From: JBFGCT01 sp963825565
GTDB taxonomy: Bacteria > Actinomycetota > Acidimicrobiia > Acidimicrobiales > Ilumatobacteraceae
DNA: 64,000 nt
NCBI GenBank assembly: GCA_963825565.1
Contig: CAWGTW010000009.1
Location: forward strand, 124,001 to 188,000
Reading direction: 5' to 3'
Every line of letters starts with the position of its first letter. Position 1 is the first letter of the stretch. The notes under the pieces are model-generated. The model was given only the letters and a program-made list of their open reading frames with translations. It did no database searches and was not told the DNA's origin. Both the position numbers and the translations under genes were made by a program. Shown in pieces: positions 16,800 to 26,557 of this stretch.

Positions 16800-19723
16800 G
16801 TGCTTTCGACGATCGGCGCGATCCGCCCCTGGACCGACCCCGAGATCGTGTCGATCGGCCGGCTCGGGGCGCGCCCGCCGACCACGGCCTACCCCACGCT
16901 GCACGACGCGCGGGCGGGCGACCCGTCGGCGTCGCCCTGGCGTCGCTCGCTCGAGGGGCGGTGGGCGCTGCGGCTGTTCGACCATCCGGATCGGGTCACC
17001 GCCTCGGCGATCACCGGGGACGCCTCGGGGCCTCGATGGTCCAGGGTCGCGGTCCCCGGCAACTGGACCCTCCAGGGGGTCGGCGACCTCCCGCAGTACA
17101 CGAACGTGCAGATGCCGTTCCCCGGCCCCCCACCGGCGTTGCCGGACCGCAACCCGACCGGGGTCTATCGGCGGCGGTTCCGGCTGGGACGAGCGTGGGC
17201 CGGGCGCCAGATCGTCCTGCACGTCGGCGGCGCCGAGAGCGTTCACGCGGTCTACGTCAACGGTCGCTTCGCCGGGTACGGCACCGACAGCCGGCTGGCC
17301 AGCGAGTACGACATCTCCGATCACGTCCGCACCGGCGACAACGATCTCGCGGTCGTCGTGATCCGCTGGAGCGCGCACAGCTACGTCGAGGATCAGGACC
17401 AGTGGTGGATGGCAGGGCTTCACCGCGAGGTGTACGTCGAGGCGCGCGGGGCGACCCACGTGCACGCCCTGCGATGCGACGCCGGACTCGACGTCGACGA
17501 CGCCGGCCGCCCGATCGGCACCCTCGTCGTGCGCGCCGACGTCGCCGGGACCGACGCGCCGGCCGAGGGGTGGCAGGTGCGCACCTGGGTCGAGACGATG
17601 GACGGCACCCGCGTGACGCACGCGATCGAGACGTCGGTTCCCCATGTCGACGCGATGCCGTACGTGTTCGAGGGCTTCAGCGCCCGGTCGACGTTCTCGA
17701 TCGCCGGGGTCGATCCCTGGTCGGCGGAATCGCCCACGCGCTACCGGGTCATCGCCGAACTGATCGGACCGACGGGCGACATCACCGAGGTGCACGCCCA
17801 ACCCGTCGGGTTCCGCCGGGTCGAGGTGCGCGACGCCCGACTGCTCGTCAACGGGCGAGCGATCTGGGTCTTCGGGGTGAACCGGCACGATCACCATCCC
17901 GACCGGGGCAAGGCGGTGACGGTCGACGACATGCGCGCCGACCTGCTCGCGATGCGGCGCCACAACATCACCGCGGTGCGTTGCTCGCACTACCCGAACG
18001 ACCCCCGCTTCCTCGACCTCTGCGACGAGATCGGGCTGTACGTCGTCGACGAGGCCAACGTCGAGAGCCACGCCTACAACACGAGCCTCTGCGACGACGC
18101 GCGGTACCGGTCGGCCTGGTTGGCGCGCACTGCGCGGATGGTCGAGCGCGACCGCAATCACCCGAGCATCATCCTGTGGTCGCTCGGCAACGAGTCCGGC
18201 TACGGCAGCAACCACGATGCGGCGGCGGGCTGGACTCGCCGCGCCGACCCGACGCGGCCGCTGCACTACGAAGGCGCCGTGTTCCATGACGGCTGGGTCG
18301 ACGGCGGACTGGCAGCGACCGATGTCGTGTGCCCGATGTACCCGCCGATCGAGCGGATCGCCGCATACCGCGGCCGGCGACCGTTGATCATGTGCGAGTA
18401 CAGCCACGCGATGGGCAACTCGAACGGCTCGCTCGCCGACTACTGGGACACGATCACGACCACCCCGGGCTTGCAGGGCGGGTTCATCTGGGAGTGGAAG
18501 GATCACGGGCTCCGGGCTCTGCTGCCCAACGGCGAACGAGGCCTGGCGTACGGCGGCCAGTTCGGTGAGCGCCCGCACGACGGGAACTTCGTCGCCGACG
18601 GCCTGATGTCGTCGGACCTGGTACCGCATCCGGCGATGCAGGAGGTCGAGTGGGTCTACCGGCCGGTGACGGTCGCGGCGCGAGGGCGCACCCGGATCGC
18701 CATCACCAACCGGCGCAGCTTCACAGGCCTCGCTGATCTCGCCGCGTCGTACGAGTTGATCGTCGCCGGCGAGACGGTGGAGCAGGGGCCGCTGACGGTC
18801 CCCCGGATCGAGTCGGGCCAGACCGCCGTGATCCCGTTGCCGTGTGCCGTTCCGGACCTCCCCGACGCGCATCTCACGGTCCGCTGGCGCCAGCGGGAGG
18901 CGACGCCGTGGGCGAGCGCCGGTCATCTGGTCGCGTGGGATCAACTCCGACTGCGTGCGCCTCGGCGCGCCCCGCGCTCGTTCCGGTCGTGCCGGCACTC
19001 CCGGTCGCCGACGCGTTGGCCTCGCCGATCGAGCTCTGCCTGTACCGCGCCCCGGTCGACAACGACGGGTTCAAGCTGATGCCCGACCTGGCTCGGCGGC
19101 TCGGCGTCGGCGGGACCGCGCTGATGCGATGGCAGGACGCCGGGATCGATCGGCAGCCCGCCGACGAACTGGTCGGCCACGCGCACGCGGTCACCGTCCT
19201 CGACGACGGGTCCGAGCTGCACACCCACGACGTCGTCGTGCCCGACGAGTTCGACGATCTCGCCCGCGTCGGTGTCACGTTCCAGTTGCGCCCCGGCATC
19301 GATCGCCTCCGCTGGTACGGCCGCGGCCCGCTCGAGAACTACCCGGACCGCAATCGGGGCGCGCTGCTCGGCATCTGGGAATCCGCGCCAGACGCCCCGC
19401 CGTACCTCGTGCCCCAGGAGTTCGGACTACGGACCGACTGCCGGTGGTTCGAGTTCGTCGAGTCGGCGAGCGGCGAGACCGTCCGACTCGATGTCGCCCA
19501 CCCGCAGGTGTTGCACGTCTCTGCGACGCGGTTCACCGTCGACGACCTGGCAGCCGCCGAACACGAGACCGACCTCCGACCGCGGCGCACGCTGGTGGTC
19601 AACGTCGATGTCGCCCACCGCGGGATCGGCACCGCGAGCTGCGGCCCGGATGTACTCGCCCGGTACCGAATTCCGGCCGGCCGCCACCGGTTCGCGTACC
19701 GGCTCTCCCGCCGGCCGGGCTGA
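16800..19723 (+). CDS. lacZ: GH2 beta-galactosidase, frameshifted near 18960
   Basis: A glycoside hydrolase family 2 enzyme of about 970 residues when the frames are joined. The jelly-roll domain, Ig-like domains, TIM barrel with acid/base Glu in SLGNESGYGSNHD and nucleophile Glu in PLIMCEYSHAMGNSNG, and a C-terminal Bgal small-chain domain (IELCLYRAPVDNDGF, WYGRGPLENYPDR) are all present. The frame changes by -1 (one base missing) between about 18945 and 18970. Everything on both sides is well conserved, so this may be a sequencing error rather than a dead gene. The GTG start lies 7 nt after CAGACT (16787-16792). No signal peptide. Confidence 0.9.
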
Positions 19724-19848
19724 CGACACGCAGCGCGACCGCGCTGGGCGCGAGCGGAGCCCTCGCGTGCCCCTCCGACCGGCCGACTCGTGGCCGTCCA
19801 CTCCGTGCCGGACGCGACGACTTCGGATCGAGCGCGAGCCGCCCGGTC

Positions 19849-20337
19849 TCAGCGCTCGGGCGACAACGCCCGTACCGTCCACTCGAGGACCCAACTCAAG
19901 AACGTGTACAGGTGGTGTTCGGGCGAGTCGTCCGCCTCGAGCTCGTCGTCCTCGTCGTCGTCCTCGATCCCCAGCATCGCGCCGAGCACGATGCGCACGG
20001 CGTTGATCGCCTGCATGAACGACAGCGTCTGGGCCTCGTCGAGCACCGGCGGGCCACCGGGTCCGATGGTCGCGCGGACCGTGTCGAGTGCAGCGAGCCG
20101 GCTGAGGACCAACTCCTCGCGCATCAGGCGTTGGTACTCCGCCTCCTTGTCCGCATCGTGGGGGTAGGCGGCCGGGAACAGCCGATCGAGCAGCGGGCTC
20201 GACTCCTCGCTCGACAGCAGGTCGTGCATCTCGCCCATCAGGCGCACGAGCAGCTCGCGCTCCTCGTCGTCGAAGTGCAGCGCCCAGCCACCCTCGACGC
20301 TGCGGACCGGCGGAACGAAGCCGCGGGGACCGATCAA
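19849..20337 (-). CDS. DUF2017 family protein
   Basis: 162 residues, acidic. It matches the actinobacterial DUF2017 family, almost always encoded next to clpS: an N-terminal W-x-L-x-F-x-x-E-E-R-E-L-L-x-R-L segment, a central EYQRLMREELVLSRLAALD and a C-terminal helix ending SWVLEWTVRAL. No biochemical role is established; association with ClpS suggests a part in Clp-dependent proteolysis. The TTG start comes after AGGGGTGA and 4 nt past the clpS stop, so the two are cotranscribed. Confidence 0.8.
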   Translation of the reverse strand: MIGPRGFVPPVRSVEGGWALHFDDEERELLVRLMGEMHDLLSSEESSPLLDRLFPAAYPHDADKEAEYQRLMREELVLSRLAALDTVRATIGPGGPPVLDEAQTLSFMQAINAVRIVLGAMLGIEDDDEDDELEADDSPEHHLYTFLSWVLEWTVRALSPER

Positions 20338-20341
20338 CGGG

Positions 20342-20635
20342 TCACCCCTGCTCCATCGTCGCCCAGAGGCTGTGTTCGTGGAGCCGGTAGACGTGCATCT
20401 CGGCCTCCTCGCGAGAGCCCCTCGCGACCGCAGCCTGGCCCTTCTCGTGGACGTCCATCATCAGCTCGGTCGCCTTCTCCAGCGAGTAGCCGAACAGCTT
20501 CTGAAAGACGAACGTGACGTAGCTCATCAGGTTGACCGGATCGTTCCACACGATGACGACCCAGGGTTGGTCGAGGGCCACGACGTCGTCGACGTCGGGT
20601 TCTTGCACCCGGGTCGGTTCGAGCGTGGTGGGCAT
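20342..20635 (-). CDS. clpS: ATP-dependent Clp protease adaptor ClpS
   Basis: 97 residues. The fold signature is clear: VIVWNDPVNLMSYVTFVFQK with the N-degron-binding Asn-Asp, then LMMDVHEKGQAAVARG and a C-terminal beta strand. ClpS delivers proteins with destabilising N-terminal residues to ClpAP/ClpCP and blocks other substrates. A CAGACT box (20642-20647, minus) sits 6 nt before the ATG, consistent with a leaderless transcript. DUF2017 follows within 4 nt. Confidence 0.95.
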   Translation of the reverse strand: MPTTLEPTRVQEPDVDDVVALDQPWVVIVWNDPVNLMSYVTFVFQKLFGYSLEKATELMMDVHEKGQAAVARGSREEAEMHVYRLHEHSLWATMEQG

Positions 20636-20785
20636 GACCCAAGTCTGCCGCCACCCCCGTCAAACCCCACGGGGCGCGGATCGGTGCCGCGCCGACCGTG
20701 CGGAGCGCTGCGCGCAGGCGTCGCCGCCGGCAACCACTGGTCCGCGTTGGTCGGTTCTCCCGCGCCACCGTACGATGGACGGATC

Positions 20786-21733
20786 ATGGCCGTCGGCAGT
20801 CGCCCCATCGTCCCGTCCCGGCTCGCGCCCGGCGGGGTGGCTCACGGGAGCCGACGCCGGCCGACCAGCGTGATCGGCGCCTACGTCGCGCTCACCAAGC
20901 CGCGGATCATCGAGCTGCTGCTGATCACGACCGTCCCGACGATGGTGCTCGCCGAAGGCGGATGGCCGCCGTGGGGGCTGGTCGCCGTGACGCTGATCGG
21001 GGGGACGCTCGCCGCCGGTGGGGCCAACGCGATCAACATGTACGTCGATCGCGACATCGACGCGATCATGGAGCGGACGCGGTCGCGCCCACTGGTCACC
21101 GGTGCGATCACGCCGGGCCGGGCGCTGGTGTTCGCCTGCACGTTGCTGGTCGCCGCCTTCGTCGTGCTGGCGTTGGGCGCCAACCTGCTCGCTGCGTCGC
21201 TGGCGATCGGGGCCGCCGCGTTCTACGTCGGTGTCTACACGTTGTGGCTGAAGCGGACGAGCCGCCAGAACATCGTGATCGGCGGGGCTGCCGGGGCGAT
21301 GCCGGTGCTGGTCGGCTGGGCCGCGGTCGAGGACTCGCTGAGCTGGACGCCGGTGCTGCTGTTCGTCGCGATGTTCCTGTGGACGCCGCCGCACTTCTGG
21401 GCGCTGGCGGTCAAGTACGCCGACGACTACCGGGCCGCTGACGTCCCGATGCTGCCGTCGGTCGTCCCGCTCGAACAGGCGGTTCGCCAGATGACCTGGT
21501 ACACGCTGGCGCTGGTCGTGACCACGCTCGCCCTGATTCCCGTCGCCGGACTCGGATGGATCTACGGCGTCACCGCGGCCGTGCTCGGGGTGATCTTCCT
21601 CGGCGGCACGATCGCGCTCGGCCGCCGGCCGACGCCGGCGAACAGCATGCGCTTGTTCGGGTTCTCGATCTCGTACGTCACGTTGCTCTTCGGTGCGATG
21701 ACCGTCGACGTCCTGGTGCGCTCCGGGTTCTGA
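20786..21733 (+). CDS. ctaB: Protoheme IX farnesyltransferase (heme o synthase)
   Basis: 315 residues with about nine membrane helices. The UbiA-type prenyl-diphosphate binding motif is NMYVDRDIDAIMERTRSRPL, and the second Asp-rich loop is KYADDYRAADVPMLP. It adds a farnesyl group to heme b to give heme o, needed for aa3-type oxidases such as the one encoded from 33376 onward. The ATG at 20786 lies 9 nt after TACGAT. It is separated from the oxidase genes by the exporter operon and reads toward it. Confidence 0.95.
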   Translation: MAVGSRPIVPSRLAPGGVAHGSRRRPTSVIGAYVALTKPRIIELLLITTVPTMVLAEGGWPPWGLVAVTLIGGTLAAGGANAINMYVDRDIDAIMERTRSRPLVTGAITPGRALVFACTLLVAAFVVLALGANLLAASLAIGAAAFYVGVYTLWLKRTSRQNIVIGGAAGAMPVLVGWAAVEDSLSWTPVLLFVAMFLWTPPHFWALAVKYADDYRAADVPMLPSVVPLEQAVRQMTWYTLALVVTTLALIPVAGLGWIYGVTAAVLGVIFLGGTIALGRRPTPANSMRLFGFSISYVTLLFGAMTVDVLVRSGF

Positions 21734-21883
21734 CGCGACGTCGGTTCGCTCGCCGCGTTCCTTCGGCTCGGTCGCGCCCGGCTCGTCGCCGGCGCTTCCC
21801 TCCGTGGCTGGGAGCGAGTGTCAGCACACCGGGGCCGGCGGCCCCCTGGCGCACGACGTCGGTCCGATCGGCAGGCGCGGCGG

Positions 21884-22600
21884 TCATCGGGAACGGTGGG
21901 TGTCCGCCCGGCCGTCGGACAGCTCGATCCGGTGGTCGGCGGCGTCGATCACCCGATCGTCATGAGTGGCGACGATGGCGGTCAGCCCCTGGTCGATGAC
22001 CAGGCGGCGGAGCAGATCCATGATCGACGCGCCGGTGCGCGAATCGAGCTGGCCGGTCGGCTCGTCGGCGATCAGCAGATCCGGTCCGGCGGCGAGCGCC
22101 CGCGCGATCGCCACCCGCTGCTGCTCCCCACCGGACAGCTCGGTCGGGCGATGCCGGGTTCGGCCGGACAGGCCGACCAGGTCGAGCACGTCGCCGACCC
22201 GCTGCTCGCGCGTGGCGCGCGGCCATTCGAGCAGACGAAGCGGGACCTCGACGTTCTCGGCCGAGGTGAGTTCGGAGAGCAGGCCGAACCCCTGGAAGAC
22301 GTAGGAGACCCGGGTACGGCGGAGGAGGGCCAGCTCGCGATCGGTCGCGTTCGTCAGATCCAGGCCGCAGACGGTGACCGCGCCGTCGTCGGCACGGTCG
22401 AGCCCACCGATCACGTTGAGCAACGTGGTCTTGCCCGAGCCCGATCGACCGTGCACGACGACGAACGTGCCGGCGGTGATGTCGAGGTCGACCGTGTCGA
22501 GGGCGGTGACCGGCGCCGCGGCGGACTCGAAGGTCCGCCGTACCGCGCGCATCGTGACGATCGGTCGGCCGAGCGGTGTCGAGGGGGTGGCGACCGTCAT
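21884..22600 (-). CDS. ABC transporter ATP-binding protein (MacB/LolD type)
   Basis: 238 residues. Walker A is GRSGSGKTTLLN, Q-loop VFQGFGLL, signature LSGGEQQRVAIARAL, Walker B DLLIADEPTGQLDS, H-loop ATHD. It belongs to the LolD/MacB group that drives FtsX-like permeases, which usually extrude lipoproteins, peptides or toxic compounds, or transmit force to periplasmic enzymes. It is the last gene of a four-gene minus-strand operon; its ATG overlaps the upstream ATPase stop by 4 nt. Confidence 0.92.
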   Translation of the reverse strand: MTVATPSTPLGRPIVTMRAVRRTFESAAAPVTALDTVDLDITAGTFVVVHGRSGSGKTTLLNVIGGLDRADDGAVTVCGLDLTNATDRELALLRRTRVSYVFQGFGLLSELTSAENVEVPLRLLEWPRATREQRVGDVLDLVGLSGRTRHRPTELSGGEQQRVAIARALAAGPDLLIADEPTGQLDSRTGASIMDLLRRLVIDQGLTAIVATHDDRVIDAADHRIELSDGRADTHRSR

Positions 22601-23799
22601 CGGCCCGTCCAGCCCGGCGGCGGTGCCCAGCCCCGGTCGGGGTCGTCCGGGTCGGGCTCGTCGTTGCCGAGCCTCCCGGCGGCGGGTGTGTCGGTGGCGG
22701 GTGTGTCGGTGGCGGTGGGCGCGTCGTCGGCGTCTGCGCGGTGGTGCTGTGCGTCGGCGACCTCGGCTCGCCGCCGTTCGCCGGTGTCGGATCGTGCATG
22801 GTCCGTTGCGTCGTCGGGTTCGGGTTCGGGTTCGTGTTCCGCCGCCTCGCCACGGTGCGTGCGGGCGCCGGCCTCGCCGAGCGCCTGGGCGGTCATCGGG
22901 CTCGACGCCGGACGGTGGGGGATCGTCGCCGACTCGGGCCACACGACGATGTGATCGGGTGCCAGCTCGAGGCGCACACGACGCCGGAGCCCGAGCGCCT
23001 GGACGTAGTGCTCCGGCAACTGGAGGCGTCCGACCGCGTCGAGCACCGCGAACTCCTCGCTGGTGACGCGGTCGTCGACGTGACGGGCGCGCAGGGTCTC
23101 GGTGCTGATCCGCCCGTCGCGGATCGAGACGGTCCGATCGACGTGGTGGGAGACGAGCGGGTCGTGCGTGACGATCACGCCGGTGATCCCCAGCTCCCGG
23201 TTCACGTGGTGCAGCAGGTCGACCACCTCGCCGGCCGTCGCGGTGTCGAGCTCGCCGGTCGGCTCGTCGGCGAGCAGGACGCTGGGTTCGTTCGCCAGGG
23301 CGACGGCGATCGCCACACGCTGCTGCTCGCCACCGGAGAGCTGCGCGGGAGCATGGTGGCGGCGATCGCCCAACCCGACCAGGTCGAGCAACCAGGTCGC
23401 ACGCTCGCGGCGCTCCCGGTGGCCGACGCCCGCCAGCGACATCGGGAACTCGACGTTGGCCAGCGCGTCCAGGTATCCGAGCAGGTTCCTCGCCGTCTGC
23501 TGCCAGACGAAGCCGATCACCTCACGGCGGAACCTGGTCCGCTCCGCCGGGCGCATCGCCAGGAGGTCCCGGCCGGCGACGAACGCCTGCCCGGCGGTCG
23601 GTTCGTCGAGCCCGCCGAGGATGTGCAGCAACGTCGACTTGCCCGAGCCCGATGCGCCGACGATCGTCACCAGCTCGCCGGGCTCGACGTCGAAATCGAG
23701 GCCCTGGAGGGCGACGACCTCGATGTCGGAGGTCTGGTAGATCCGCACCAACCCCGAGCAGTGGATGCCGTCGTGCGGTGCGGTCGCCCGCCGTGCCAT
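22597..23799 (-). CDS. ABC ATP-binding protein fused to an AbrB-like domain
   Basis: 400 residues. The first 235 form a complete MacB-type ATPase: GASGSGKSTLLHILGG, LSGGEQQRVAIAVAL, VLLADEPTGELDT, VTHD. Residues 255-300 (VTSEEFAVLDAVGRLQLPEH followed by a VRLELAPDHIVVWP strand) look like a SpoVT/AbrB beta barrel, and the last 90 residues are a disordered Asp/Glu/His/Thr-rich tail with a TDTPATDTPA repeat. The AbrB-like part may serve dimerisation or regulation. With the second ATPase it probably forms a heterodimer powering the two permeases upstream. Confidence 0.88.
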   Translation of the reverse strand: MARRATAPHDGIHCSGLVRIYQTSDIEVVALQGLDFDVEPGELVTIVGASGSGKSTLLHILGGLDEPTAGQAFVAGRDLLAMRPAERTRFRREVIGFVWQQTARNLLGYLDALANVEFPMSLAGVGHRERRERATWLLDLVGLGDRRHHAPAQLSGGEQQRVAIAVALANEPSVLLADEPTGELDTATAGEVVDLLHHVNRELGITGVIVTHDPLVSHHVDRTVSIRDGRISTETLRARHVDDRVTSEEFAVLDAVGRLQLPEHYVQALGLRRRVRLELAPDHIVVWPESATIPHRPASSPMTAQALGEAGARTHRGEAAEHEPEPEPDDATDHARSDTGERRRAEVADAQHHRADADDAPTATDTPATDTPAAGRLGNDEPDPDDPDRGWAPPPGWTGR

Positions 23800-23851
23800 C
23801 AGCGCCGCCCGCTCGGGCCGGACGGCATCGCGACGATCGAAGCCGTGGCGA

Positions 23852-26557
23852 TCATCGGGCGCCCTCGGCGCGCAGGACGGTCAATGCACCAGACCGGTCG
23901 CCCGCCGTCCGCCGGCCGGCGAGCCAGACGGTCGCAGCGATGGCCAGCACGATCGCGAGCACGACGATCACCGTAGCGACGGGGTCGAGCGCGATCGGCG
24001 TCCGGTCCGCGCCGGTCAGCGGCCCGAGATCGAGCCGCCCGTCGAAGGCGGCGATCGTCACTCCTCCGGCGATCGTGCCGACGATCGCGCCGATCACGAC
24101 CGAGGGCAGCAGCTCGGCGCGCACCGCTCGTGCGAACTCCGCGGCGTCAGCGCCCAGCGCGGCGAGGAGGCCGACGTCCCGGCGCCGGGCGCGCATCGTG
24201 ACGACGAGGTGGGCAGCGGCCGCGAGCAGGCTGAGCAGCGCGGCGGCGATCCCGGCCGCGATGAAGCTGTCGCGCGCCGCGCCGGTCAGCGGATCGGCGA
24301 GCCGGGCCCGGGCCAGCTCCGCGCGGTCGACGATCTCCACCTCGGGATCGGTTGCGAGGTCGGCCGGGACCGGACCGCTGAACCAGGCGAGGTCGAGCCC
24401 CGCGTCGCGCCCGATCAGCGCCTCGAGCGCGCGGCGGTCGGCGAGCACCGTGTCGGCGGCACGGGTGAGGACACCCGGAACGACGTCGACGACCGTCATC
24501 TCCAACCCGTCGAAGGAGCCCACGCCGCTGATCGTGTCGCCGACCTCGATGCGCCGGCCGCCGAGCTCGCCGGTCGTGACGACGGGCAGCGTGCCGTCGT
24601 CGCGCGCGACGTCGAGGTCCCCGGGGAGGTCGACCTCGGCCGGCGTGCCCTCGGTGAGCCGGCGGTGCTCGGCCACATCGAGGCTGGCCAGCTCGACCGC
24701 GACGACCTCCCCGCGGTGCCGTACCAGGGTCGGCGTGTCGCCGTAGCGGGCGACGAGCGCGCCGGGCTGCGCGGCGATCGCGTCGACGACGTCGAGGTCC
24801 GAGGTGTCGACCCGGGCCTGCGCCCCGACGTCGTGCCACGACCACTCCTCGATCCCCGTGCTGATCGACATCGCGATCGCCGAGGCGACGACGGCGACGC
24901 AGGTGGCGAGCCCGACGACCGGGAGAAGCCCCTGCTCGGACTGCGGCGCGAGCCCCCGGCGGACGCCGAGCAGGCGGCCGACACCGATCCGCAACGACCC
25001 GAGGCCGCGGCGGCCGGCGATGCGCGGGAGGACCGCAGCGACGAGGACGACGCCGGCGAGCGGGACGAAGACGATCGGGGCGAGGAGCACCGCGTCGACC
25101 GAGCCCGCGTCGAGCGAGAGACCGCGCCGACGCACCGTGAGCACGCTGGCGACCGCCACGATCACGACGAGCGCACCGACCGCCCGCCGCACCCGCGAGG
25201 CCGGTCTCGGCGCGTCGTCGGTGCCCAAGCGGCTCCGGGCCTCGACGATCTGGTCGGCGAGCGCGGCCAGGACGAGGACGACCGCAAAGGCGATCAGCAA
25301 CTCGCGCTGGTCGCTTCCGGCACCGCTGGGCGCGCCGGCGCGGAGCGCCCGGCCGGCTGCCGCGCCGATCACCGTGCCCGACCCGACCGCCGCCGCAGTC
25401 GAGATCAGCGACGAGAGCACGAGCGCGGTCCGGGTCGCACCCCTGGCGCTGGCCTGTTGCCACCAGGGCCGTCGCCGGACGCCTGCGACGCGCACGAGTT
25501 GCACCAGCGTCGCCGTGGCGACCGCCATCGCACCCACCGTCGCGACCAGGACCGCCGCCCGGGCGACGCTCCGGCGCGCCGCCTCCTCCTGCAACACCGG
25601 TCCGAGCCCGATCGTGACGGCGGCCTGCCCCGGTCCGGCGGTGGCCGACGTCGACGACTCGACCGAGGTCACCGCCCGCTCGACCATCGTCGCGTTCGAG
25701 AGGTCGACCCGCGCCGGATCGAGGTCGCGGCGCTGCTCGGCCCGGAGCGCGGTCTGCCCGCCGAGGGTGGCGATCAGCTCGCGCAGCTGGTCGGGTGGGA
25801 TCGACACGTAGACGGTGAAGTTCGCGCCGACTGCGGTGTCGGCGACGATCGGCCGGTGCAGGCGCACGTCGCCCGACCAGTAGTCGTCAGCGGGCGGGTC
25901 GAGGTCGAGGGTCCCGGTCACGCGGACGACGAACGGATCGGGCACGCCGGTGAAGACCCGGAACAGCGGGTCGGTCGGGTCGGACTCGACGAGGATCTCG
26001 CTGCCGACCGACCAGCCCATCGCTGCGGCGGTCCCCGACGACACCTCGACCTCGACCACCGGGTGACCGTCGACCCGGTCGTCGGTGGGGCCGGGAGCCC
26101 GCCCGGTCGCGCGCGTCGCCCGTGTGTCGAGGTCGTCGTGGACGCGCAGGACGATCCCGGTCGGCGACGCCGGGGGCACGCCGTCGACGTCGACGGCGGC
26201 GAAGCGCGCCGAGTCGACGACGTGGCGAGCGGGGCCGTAGACCGACAGCGCCAGCGGGTCGAGGCGCTCCGCCGCATCGTCGACCGCTGCGATCGGGGTC
26301 GCCAGCGGGTCGCCCCGTCCCGACGAGCCGAACCGATCGGCGATCGAGATCCGCAGCCGGGTCTGGTCGTCGCGCGCGGCGTCGAGCGCGGCGACCAGGC
26401 TCTGCTCCTCGGCGGTCTCGACCGCCCGCTGGGCGGCGACGACGCCGGCGACCACGACGGCGACGAGCACGAGCGCGGCGACCAGCACAGCGCCGTCGGT
26501 GCGCCAGGACACGCGGATCGACGCCGAGGTCGGCCGCAACAGTCCGCCGAGGGTCAT
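23852..26557 (-). CDS. FtsX-like ABC transporter permease
   Basis: 901 residues. One membrane helix near residues 22-45 is followed by a large extracytoplasmic domain and then clusters of helices, with the FtsX core near the C-terminus (AARDSFIAAGIAAALLSLLA and MRARRRDVGLLAALGADAAEF). This double-core layout is typical of large actinobacterial permeases paired with MacB-type ATPases. The ATG overlaps the stop of the upstream permease by 4 nt. The transported compound is unknown. Confidence 0.85.
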   Translation of the reverse strand: MTLGGLLRPTSASIRVSWRTDGAVLVAALVLVAVVVAGVVAAQRAVETAEEQSLVAALDAARDDQTRLRISIADRFGSSGRGDPLATPIAAVDDAAERLDPLALSVYGPARHVVDSARFAAVDVDGVPPASPTGIVLRVHDDLDTRATRATGRAPGPTDDRVDGHPVVEVEVSSGTAAAMGWSVGSEILVESDPTDPLFRVFTGVPDPFVVRVTGTLDLDPPADDYWSGDVRLHRPIVADTAVGANFTVYVSIPPDQLRELIATLGGQTALRAEQRRDLDPARVDLSNATMVERAVTSVESSTSATAGPGQAAVTIGLGPVLQEEAARRSVARAAVLVATVGAMAVATATLVQLVRVAGVRRRPWWQQASARGATRTALVLSSLISTAAAVGSGTVIGAAAGRALRAGAPSGAGSDQRELLIAFAVVLVLAALADQIVEARSRLGTDDAPRPASRVRRAVGALVVIVAVASVLTVRRRGLSLDAGSVDAVLLAPIVFVPLAGVVLVAAVLPRIAGRRGLGSLRIGVGRLLGVRRGLAPQSEQGLLPVVGLATCVAVVASAIAMSISTGIEEWSWHDVGAQARVDTSDLDVVDAIAAQPGALVARYGDTPTLVRHRGEVVAVELASLDVAEHRRLTEGTPAEVDLPGDLDVARDDGTLPVVTTGELGGRRIEVGDTISGVGSFDGLEMTVVDVVPGVLTRAADTVLADRRALEALIGRDAGLDLAWFSGPVPADLATDPEVEIVDRAELARARLADPLTGAARDSFIAAGIAAALLSLLAAAAHLVVTMRARRRDVGLLAALGADAAEFARAVRAELLPSVVIGAIVGTIAGGVTIAAFDGRLDLGPLTGADRTPIALDPVATVIVVLAIVLAIAATVWLAGRRTAGDRSGALTVLRAEGAR

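Noticed and set aside
18945..18970. Programmed -1 frameshift in lacZ
   Set aside because: No slippery heptamer of the X-XXY-YYZ type is present at the switch, and GH2 enzymes are not known to use recoding. Sequencing error or mutation is simpler.
22660..22800. GTGTGTCGGTGGCGG repeats as a regulatory array
   Set aside because: They encode the TDTPATDTPA repeat of the ATPase tail and are explained by coding of a low-complexity segment.
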